Assembly (NCBI GenBank): GCA_037039685.1
Contig: JAWNGF010000005.1
Coordinates: forward strand, 3,038,001-3,102,000
Reading direction: 5' to 3'
DNA from: Ceratobasidium sp. AG-K
Lineage: Eukaryota; Basidiomycota; Agaricomycetes; Cantharellales; Ceratobasidiaceae
DNA length: 64,000 bases
The translations under genes and the position numbers were made by a program. The notes below the pieces were generated by a model. The model saw only the letters and a list, made by a program, of their open reading frames with translations, was not told the origin of the DNA and searched no databases. Positions 57,780 to 64,000 of the stretch are shown piece after piece (position 1 is the first letter of the stretch; the number at the start of each line of letters is the position of its first letter).

Positions 57780-60700
57780 CTAAGGGCCTGGCGCTGTGGG
57801 ATGGAGTTTGTGAAATTTGTCAACCAGTTCAGGAGCGTTCTTGAGATCTTCCTTTGACTGCCAAGAGTTGTCTGCATGAGAGTATCCTTTCCACTTAACG
57901 TAATAGTGGAGTTGACGGCGGATTTTCTTGGAATTAAGGACCTCTTCGACTTCCCATTCTTCCTCTCCATCTTGTGTGACAATAGGGGGTGGTTGAGCGG
58001 GTTCGCGGCCGTGGGGATCAGAGTGGAATTTCTTGAGCAGCATAACGTGGAAGACAGGATGGACTTTCATTGATTTTGGTAATTCCAGTCTAAAGGCATG
58101 AGTTCCTACTTTTTCCATTACTTTGTAAGGGCCTAAGACTTTGTGGGAGAGTTTTACTGAGGGTCTATCTGTGGAAATATTCTGATGACTAAGCCAGACT
58201 TTATCCCCCGGGTTTATCTCTTCTGGTTCTTTGGCTCCTTTATCAAAGTAATATTTATAGGATTGGTTTGCTAGGATGAGGGCAGCTTTGACTTCGTCGT
58301 ATCCTTTCAACAGGAATTCCGCATGGGCGTCAGCTTCTGGAACAGTATAGTCTGATTCTTCCCCGATGTTCATTCTAGGGTTGAAACCCTGGCAGATTTG
58401 GAAAGGGGTTTTGCCAGTGGATGCTTGAATTCCATTGTTGTAAGCAAATTCTGCCATAGGGAGTAGGGCCACCCAGTCGTTTTGCCTATGATTGACAAAA
58501 GCTCTGATAAAGATTTCAACGACTTGGTTTGCTCGTTCTGACTGTCCGTCTGTTCTTGGATGGTAGGCTGTGCTGAAGGTAGGTTTTACGTCCAACCGTT
58601 TGTACAAATGCTTAATGAACTTTGAGTTGAAAGTGGATCCTCTATCCGAGACTGTTGCTTTTGGGGTGCCATGAAGTTTCCAAATGTTTGCAATGAAGAT
58701 ATTGGCTATGTCTACTGCTGTGGCCGTTGATTTGCAAGGGAGATAGTGTGCCATCTTGGAGAATCGATCTACCACTGTCAGGATTGCGTCATATCCTTCT
58801 GATTCTGGGAGCCCTACAATCATGTCATAGGAGATTTCTTCCCAGGGTCTCTCAGGGATATGTAAAGGACGCAGTAGTCCTGTGGGGAGTTGGTTCGATG
58901 GTTTAATTCGAATGCATGTTTCGCAGTGTGACACATAGGAGTTGACAAATTTCTTCATGGTTGGCCAGTAGTAAGTTCTTGAGACCAATTCTAATGTTCT
59001 TGCTTGTCCAGGATGCCCAGCTGTAATATTGTCATGGCGCGATTCCAATATCAGGTTTCTGATGGATTCATCCTTTGGGACAAAGATCTTCCCTTTGAAC
59101 ATTAGGAGTCCTTCTCTGTATTCCCAATCTTTGACTTTTTCTCCATTTCTCAACTTATTGTGGGCTTCCTCTAATCTGGGATCTTCAAGGATTGCTTCTC
59201 TGATTAGATCGTTGATCTCCTGGTCTGGGGTAATAGCCGAAATGAAAATGTCTGGTTTGAGGAGGACTTGGTTCTCTACCCCCCCCAAAGGTTCCAGGTC
59301 ATATCGCCTCGAGAGAATGTCTGCCTTTCTGTTTTGGCTTCCTGGCCTGTACAAGATTTGGAAGTTGAAGTCTACCAAGAAATTCATCCAGCGGATTTGG
59401 CGTTGATTCAATTGTTTGGATGATGAGAAGTATTCCAAATTTTTGTGATCTGTTATCACTTGAATGGCTTTTTCTGTGCCTTGAAGTAAATGCCGCCATT
59501 CTTTGAAAGCTCTAATTATTGCCAATAGTTCTTTATCGAAAATGTCGTAGTTTCTCTCAGCCGGATTTAGTGATTTAGAAAGAAATGCTACAGGGTGTAA
59601 TTTCCCTTCTTCATCCTTCTGAGACAAAACTGCTCCTGTGGCAAATCCCGATGCGTCTGTCTCAAGGAAAAATTCCTTATTCTGATCAGGCTGCATCATT
59701 ACAGGTGCCACTTTAAGAGCTTCTTTTAGCGCATTCATGGCCTCTTGTTCTTTGCTTGTCCATTGCCACTTTTGATCCTTCTTAAGTAGGTTGTACAGAG
59801 GTCTGGCTTTGCCGGCAAAGTCTTGAATGAATCTTCGATAGAAATTGACGAATCCTAGGAATTCTTGAACCTGTTTGACGTTTTTGGGGTCCTTCCAATT
59901 CATAGCCGCCGTGACCTTTTCCTGATCCGTTTCGATTCCTTTATTGGAAATGACCAATCCTACCCACTCCAGTTTGGTTTGGTGGAACTTGCATTTCCTC
60001 AATTTCGCGATCAGCTTGTGTTCCCTTAGTCTTCTTAGCACCTCTTTCACGTGTCCTGGATGATCTTCGACTTGTTTGGAAAAAACAAAGATATCATCAA
60101 TGTATACGAGTACGAAAACCCCCATAATGTCCCTGAATATAGAGTTCATTAGGGACTGGAAGCTTGATGGGGCGTTTTTGAGACCAAAGGGCATGACTTT
60201 CCATTCGTACATGCCATATTGAGTTTTGAATGCTGTTTTCCATTCATGGCCTGCTGCTATTCGGGTTTGATGGAATCCTTGTGCCAAATCTAGAGTGGTG
60301 CCAATGACAAATCCTTCTAGGGCCCTTAACCATTGATCCAATAGAGGTATTCCACTTGCGTTGAATTTGCATAGCGAATTCACATATCTGTAGTCAACGC
60401 AAAAGCGTAATTCTGGGTTGTTTGGATCTTCTGGATGTGGTTTTTTGACAAACAGAACCGGGGAAGCCAAAGGAGACTTAGAAATCTGAATGTGTCCCCT
60501 TCGGATAAGGGTTTCTAGTACTTTCTTCATTTCTTTGTCTTCAGCTGGGGATGTTTTGTAAATAGGGCCATGCTTTAGTTTAGCTTCTGGTAGGAGGTCG
60601 AGCGTAATGTCAGTTGGCCTGTGAGGTGGGAGTTCCTCTAATCTGGACTCATCGAACACATCTGCGAACTCTTTGTATTCCTCTGGTAATGTGGTTTCTG

Positions 60701-61241
60701 CTGCGATTTGGAGCGTAGATGGGACTTCTAGGCAGTTTTTTGAGCAGAATTCGCTTGTGTACGCAATTGTCCTATTTTTCCAGTTAATTTGTGGGTTATG
60801 TTTCTTGAGCCATGACATCCCGAGTACGATAGGGTGTCTTCCAATGTTTGTAACATGACATTCTATTTCACTGGAATGTGTTCCCATGACAAGTTTAAAT
60901 TTGGTATAGTGGGTGACTTTTCCGGACGAGACTTCTTGTCCGTCTATAACTCGTAGAGTCTTGGGTTTTTCGTGTTGGAAAAGGGGGAGGTTTGCTTCTT
61001 TTGCTAGGGAAGGGTTGATGAAACAGGAGGTTGCGCCGCAGTCAAGGAGTGCTTGTCCAGAGAATCTTTTTGATCTGTTGACTGACTTAGAACCAGGAGC
61101 CGTAGCTAGTGGATGAGCGGTGAAATCAAGGTATAATTGGTTTTCATTTGATATTGACATGATTTCTAGTTCATCCATATTACTAGCTAATATATCACCG
61201 AGTACTTGGCTCCTTAATAAGCCTCGGTGACGTCTTTTCCC
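57780..61241 (-). CDS. pol: element B pol polyprotein (protease, RT, RNase H, integrase, chromodomain)
   Basis: Open in the -1 frame from the slippery site; the first ATG is 61178 (1132 aa from there). Order: protease with Asp46-Cys-Gly (DCGAT, a Cys where Ser/Thr is usual); reverse transcriptase with YIDD near 360; RNase H (FLETDASGFATGAVL, TDHKNLEYF); integrase zinc domain (SRHDNITAGHPG...CETCIRIK); integrase core with Asp in YDMIVGL, Asp in VSDRGSTF and Glu in RTDGQSERAN; chromodomain near 1085-1125 (YYVKWKGYSHADNSW). The stop codon overlaps the start of the polypurine tract. No frame damage was seen. Confidence 0.92.
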   Translation of the reverse strand, partial: GKRRHRGLLRSQVLGDILASNMDELEIMSISNENQLYLDFTAHPLATAPGSKSVNRSKRFSGQALLDCGATSCFINPSLAKEANLPLFQHEKPKTLRVIDGQEVSSGKVTHYTKFKLVMGTHSSEIECHVTNIGRHPIVLGMSWLKKHNPQINWKNRTIAYTSEFCSKNCLEVPSTLQIAAETTLPEEYKEFADVFDESRLEELPPHRPTDITLDLLPEAKLKHGPIYKTSPAEDKEMKKVLETLIRRGHIQISKSPLASPVLFVKKPHPEDPNNPELRFCVDYRYVNSLCKFNASGIPLLDQWLRALEGFVIGTTLDLAQGFHQTRIAAGHEWKTAFKTQYGMYEWKVMPFGLKNAPSSFQSLMNSIFRDIMGVFVLVYIDDIFVFSKQVEDHPGHVKEVLRRLREHKLIAKLRKCKFHQTKLEWVGLVISNKGIETDQEKVTAAMNWKDPKNVKQVQEFLGFVNFYRRFIQDFAGKARPLYNLLKKDQKWQWTSKEQEAMNALKEALKVAPVMMQPDQNKEFFLETDASGFATGAVLSQKDEEGKLHPVAFLSKSLNPAERNYDIFDKELLAIIRAFKEWRHLLQGTEKAIQVITDHKNLEYFSSSKQLNQRQIRWMNFLVDFNFQILYRPGSQNRKADILSRRYDLEPLGGVENQVLLKPDIFISAITPDQEINDLIREAILEDPRLEEAHNKLRNGEKVKDWEYREGLLMFKGKIFVPKDESIRNLILESRHDNITAGHPGQARTLELVSRTYYWPTMKKFVNSYVSHCETCIRIKPSNQLPTGLLRPLHIPERPWEEISYDMIVGLPESEGYDAILTVVDRFSKMAHYLPCKSTATAVDIANIFIANIWKLHGTPKATVSDRGSTFNSKFIKHLYKRLDVKPTFSTAYHPRTDGQSERANQVVEIFIRAFVNHRQNDWVALLPMAEFAYNNGIQASTGKTPFQICQGFNPRMNIGEESDYTVPEADAHAEFLLKGYDEVKAALILANQSYKYYFDKGAKEPEEINPGDKVWLSHQNISTDRPSVKLSHKVLGPYKVMEKVGTHAFRLELPKSMKVHPVFHVMLLKKFHSDPHGREPAQPPPIVTQDGEEEWEVEEVLNSKKIRRQLHYYVKWKGYSHADNSWQSKEDLKNAPELVDKFHKLHPTAPGP

Positions 61242-62566
61242 GATTCGATGTCTGAAGAGATTTCTTCAATCTGAGCTTCAAACCCTGACGCTGTGTTCTT
61301 GGAAGGACAGACTCTTGCTGAGTGTCCCTTGCCGCCGCAGGTGAAGCAAATCATTGGTCCTTTTCCTTTTCCATCAAGATCCATTGCATTAGGGTCTTTA
61401 GCAGGAGTGGGGGTTTTGGGTGTTTGGATGATAGGAGCGTTGAGGTTACTGGTTCGGGTGTCTCTTTGAATTGCTCCAAAAGGGACATTCCCTTTTGTCC
61501 CATCATCCCAGGAGATCTGTGGAACTGGACGGCCCTTGGCGTTTCGGGAAATGCTTGAGATTTTGCCATATTGCACCCCCCCTGTAGGCTTTGACATAAA
61601 GACTCGATCGTTTACATTGAATCTTTGACCTAGTGAGGTGTTTGGAGTACTTGTGGTTGTCTTTGAAGTACTTTGTTTCGAAGTGGTGGTTTGTGGGTTT
61701 TGCAACTTCTTTGGTGCATTAATAGCATTCATTGTGGAGTCAATTTCCAGGGCTCTTTCGCGAACTTGGTTGAATGTTCTTGTCGCTTCATGGGGTTTAA
61801 AGTTCTGTGACACCATGGCCATCTTGATTTCATCCTTAAGACCATCATAGAAATCATCACGAAGTACTCGATCAGTGTACCCGAGTACCGATGAATAAGT
61901 GACGAAGTCTCGTAGATAATCTTGGACAGAGTTCTTCTGGACCAATTTCTTGTATAATTGTCTGTATCGGTCGATCTTGTGAACATCGCCAAACCTAGCT
62001 TGCATTTCGTTCCAGAATTCATCCATGTCGTGTAGCCAATTTGTTGCTCCCCTTCTTGCTGTGTCTACATCAATTCCAGGTTGCATCCATACATAGGCAG
62101 GCCCCTTGCAATAACCCATGATATACGTGATTTTTTGTTCTGTGGTTGCTTGTGGCGACGTATGATTTATGTACAAGGTACATTGCGACTTAAACTCGTC
62201 AAATTTATCTACATCTCCAGAAAATTCTTCTGGGGGATGCATTTTGAGTTTGTATCCTGGGGTGGTTGTTGACGCGGTGGTGGAGGGTGTTGCCCCTAGG
62301 TTTGCAAGTGACTGAGACACTGCATTCATTAATTGGTGAAGGGGTGCGATTTGTGCAGTTTGATTTTGAATTGCGTGGATATCTGCAATGTTATTGTCGA
62401 TCCCTTGTTCTAGGGTAGAGGTGATACCATTTAAGGCATTAATATGACCGTTAATTTTTCGCACTTCGTCTATTAAGGCATTGATTGCATGTGCGACTAC
62501 TTCGGGTCCGGATGTCGCTGAGATTTGGGTAAATCCCCCTTGACTGGGTGATGGGGCTCTTGACAT
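61214..62566 (-). CDS. gag: element B Gag, 450 aa
   Basis: ATG at 62566. N-terminal helical part (about 25-90), Ty3-type capsid domain about 105-275 (HPPEEFSGDVDKFDEF, YRQLYKKLVQK, DDFYDGLKDEIKMAM), a linker with a small domain around FNVNDRVFMSKPTGG and one zinc knuckle C407-x2-C410-x4-H415-x4-C420. It forms the particle. It ends 19 nt after the GGGAAAA heptamer. Close relative of the element C Gag and not closely related in sequence to that of A or D. Confidence 0.93.
   Translation of the reverse strand: MSRAPSPSQGGFTQISATSGPEVVAHAINALIDEVRKINGHINALNGITSTLEQGIDNNIADIHAIQNQTAQIAPLHQLMNAVSQSLANLGATPSTTASTTTPGYKLKMHPPEEFSGDVDKFDEFKSQCTLYINHTSPQATTEQKITYIMGYCKGPAYVWMQPGIDVDTARRGATNWLHDMDEFWNEMQARFGDVHKIDRYRQLYKKLVQKNSVQDYLRDFVTYSSVLGYTDRVLRDDFYDGLKDEIKMAMVSQNFKPHEATRTFNQVRERALEIDSTMNAINAPKKLQNPQTTTSKQSTSKTTTSTPNTSLGQRFNVNDRVFMSKPTGGVQYGKISSISRNAKGRPVPQISWDDGTKGNVPFGAIQRDTRTSNLNAPIIQTPKTPTPAKDPNAMDLDGKGKGPMICFTCGGKGHSARVCPSKNTASGFEAQIEEISSDIESGKDVTEAY
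61235..61241 (-). promoter_or_regulatory. -1 ribosomal frameshift heptamer GGGAAAA (element B)
   Basis: Reads G GGA AAA in gag phase; after a -1 slip the pol frame is open across the gag stop through the pol ATG at 61178. Confidence 0.7.
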
Positions 62567-62599
62567 ATCGGAGTGGGGAAAACAGGTAGATTTATTGGT

Positions 62600-62851
62600 T
62601 TATTGGGATCCCAGACCGTACAAAATATCACGGATTCTTCTTCGAACCCTTCTGTCTTTAATGGTGCGCAAACTCCTCAAAAATATCAATTCAAGATTTT
62701 CGTCTTCCAAGAACAACGCGTTGATTACTCCTAGTTCGTCGTACTGTTCGTATATGTAGTTACAATGAACGTCTTCAATAAAGAGTTTTAGGGACTCTAG
62801 TCTAAGTTGTTCCCTGTGTTGTTCCTGTGTGAGTTGAGGTCTTGGTCCCAC
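62600..62851 (-). CDS. element B upstream frame 2, 83 aa, unknown
   Basis: Frame between the coiled-coil frame and gag; begins GTG, so it is probably joined to something upstream by splicing or frameshifting. Charged and helical (EDVHCNYIYEQYDEL, LRSLRTIKDRRVRRRIRDIL). The homologous segment survives in element C (57142-57363) with substitutions. Role unknown. Confidence 0.4.
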   Translation of the reverse strand: MGPRPQLTQEQHREQLRLESLKLFIEDVHCNYIYEQYDELGVINALFLEDENLELIFLRSLRTIKDRRVRRRIRDILYGLGSQ

Positions 62852-63411
62852 TGAAAAGGGTTGGGCGCGATAGTATTGAGGTGATTTAGAAGGCGGTAAT
62901 CCTGATTAATAGGAATACGCACTTCTGCTGCTTGATGACAGTATTTGCCCTTGATTTTGTCTTTAAGGGTTTCGATAGTACGCCACTGCCGTTTGTTGTT
63001 GCTGATGAGATTTTCGACCTTTCTAGTGTGTTTTTCTTGGATTTTTATAAGTTGGTCGCAGTTTTCAATCAAGACACGGGTTTGTTCTTGCAATCGCTTG
63101 ACTTCGATATTAGTGTCTGCTAGATTTATGCTTTGGACACGATCTTGATCGGCTTGTTGCTTGTTTGTATTGTCGAGGTTAATTTCGATGAACTCGAGCC
63201 TTGAATGGAGGGATTGATAATCGGCCTCGAGTTGGTTGTGGTTTTCGTCGTTTCTGGTACGTTTGACCCTTAAATCCTCTGCTTGTTCGACTTGATCTTC
63301 TTCTAGCACTTCGATTCGACTGTTTAATTTGTCGACTTTGGTGTCTAGATCAAGTACGAAGTCCTTTAGTCTAAAGACTGCTTCGCAGAGGCTAAAAAAT
63401 GCGGGGAACAC
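62797..63411 (-). CDS. element B upstream coiled-coil frame, 204 aa, unknown
   Basis: Lies between the primer site and gag, where most Ty3/gypsy elements have only a leader. Nearly all of it is heptad-rich: LDLDTKVDKLNSRIEVLEED, SLHSRLEFIEINLDN, IEVKRLQEQTRVLIENCDQL, QWRTIETLKDKIKGK. It opens with GTG and has no ATG, and overlaps frame 2 by 55 nt at its 3' end, so the real start and the join to frame 2 or gag are unresolved. It may be an accessory or an N-terminal extension of Gag. Confidence 0.5.
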   Translation of the reverse strand: MFPAFFSLCEAVFRLKDFVLDLDTKVDKLNSRIEVLEEDQVEQAEDLRVKRTRNDENHNQLEADYQSLHSRLEFIEINLDNTNKQQADQDRVQSINLADTNIEVKRLQEQTRVLIENCDQLIKIQEKHTRKVENLISNNKRQWRTIETLKDKIKGKYCHQAAEVRIPINQDYRLLNHLNTIAPNPFQWDQDLNSHRNNTGNNLD

Positions 63412-63884
63412 TTTTAAGGTTAATCAGTTAGTTACTAATTAGTTCCTTTTTAGTGCGTACTGATGGAAACGACGGGTTTATGTGGTTCTTGATGGACGAG
63501 AGTGTTAACTTGGGTGGTGCTCCGACCACTTTCCAGTTTTGCTTGAGAGGATCTGGCTTCCTCGAGATGTTGATTTGGATGTGAAGGGTGCTAAACGCTA
63601 AGCTTTTGCTTTATATACTCCTTATCTGATCTTATCAGTTATCAACAGCCTTGGGCGGGCGTGATAGCGACAGTGTATAACAGAGTGAGGGTGTATTTAG
63701 CTGACTAAAGCCGCTATGACCCAAAAGAGGATAACGATTGGGTTCACTGACAGCGTATAGCGACGTGGGACTACTGGTCTATATCAAGTATAGCTCTTCG
63801 TCCGTTGTACTATGCCCGTTTTCCCGTGTACGTTCTATCTACTTGGTGGAAAAAGCAGGAGCTTTGAGGCTGATGCTTTTTAAG

Positions 63885-63896
63885 AAGGCTTGACCT
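63885..63896 (-). other. primer-binding site of element B (self-priming type)
   Basis: Minus-strand AGGTCAAGCCTT, two bases from the 5' LTR, is the exact reverse complement of AAGGCTTGACCT in the LTR, which begins 33 nt after the TATA box. Confidence 0.75.
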
Positions 63897-63898
63897 AA

Positions 63899-64000
63899 TG
63901 TCCCGACTTGGGTAAATTAGGTATGTATAAAGGTTAAGGGGTTCGACTTAGGCAAGTCTTAGAACCCAAGGAATAGTGATAGTTTAGAGGATTTGATTGA
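63899..64000 (-). repeat. element B 5' LTR, partial (window end)
   Basis: 102 bp identical to the beginning of 57364-57769; continues outside the window. Confidence 0.92.

Larger units (their letters stand above)
57364..64000 (-). mobile_element. Ty3/gypsy chromovirus-type retrotransposon (element B), cut by window end
   Basis: Left (3') LTR 57364-57769, intact pol and gag, two further frames upstream of gag, a primer site and the first 102 bp of the right (5') LTR, which match the left LTR without a difference. The left flank GATTC (57359-57363) is the expected target duplication; its partner lies beyond the window. Intact genes and matching LTRs suggest a young, possibly active copy inserted into element C. 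Confidence 0.9.

Overview
The window is eukaryotic and fungal. Genes carry many short introns (about 50-70 nt, GT...AG, often with a CTAAC/CTGAC-like branch site), and there are chromodomain Ty3/gypsy retrotransposons of the Tf1/Tf2 kind, pogo-like DDE transposons and a Plavaka-type (CACTA/EnSpm) transposase. This mix, with an F-box family typical of Agaricomycetes, points to a basidiomycete. A Rhizoctonia/Ceratobasidiaceae-like genome is my best guess, but it is inference only. No rRNA, intact tRNA or CRISPR array was seen.

Left part (1-18.1 kb): a head-to-tail tandem array of five secreted FAD-linked (VAO/BBE-type) oxidases on the + strand. Copy 1 is a frameshifted pseudogene cut by the window edge. 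Copies 2-5 (496, 496, 497 and 496 aa) are intact and have six introns at identical positions. An Old Yellow Enzyme (OYE) gene with a single frameshift follows copy 5, and a badly decayed OYE fragment sits at the same place after copy 4, so the duplicated unit was probably oxidase + OYE. A pogo-like transposase gene with one nonsense codon lies between copies 1 and 2.

Middle (18.1-36.4 kb): gene-poor DNA with a small probable dsRNA-binding protein gene, a LINE 3' relic, a diverged tandem repeat (about five units of ~330 bp), an F-box gene relic, a structurally complete pogo-like element (23-nt terminal inverted repeats, TA target duplication, five-exon transposase) and an eight-exon minus-strand gene for an unrecognised 878-aa protein with SUMO-interaction-like motifs.

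Right part (36.4-64 kb): nested transposons. Element A is a full-length gypsy element (458-bp LTRs that look identical, CAAAG target duplication) with gag, pol and a third ORF. To its right is a CpG-poor block holding a broken Plavaka transposase, solo LTRs and a decayed plus-strand gene. Element D (+ strand; 5' LTR, primer site, gag) is split by a solo LTR of its own family and cut off by element C (- strand, internally deleted). C is in turn interrupted by element B (- strand, intact gag and pol), which runs off the window end.

Elements A, B and D share one replication design visible in the sequence: a 12-nt primer-binding site two bases from the 5' LTR that is the perfect complement of an LTR segment starting 33 nt downstream of a TATA box. 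This indicates Tf1-like self-priming. A and B (and the decayed C) also carry the same GGGAAAA slippery heptamer just before the gag stop, with pol in the -1 frame.
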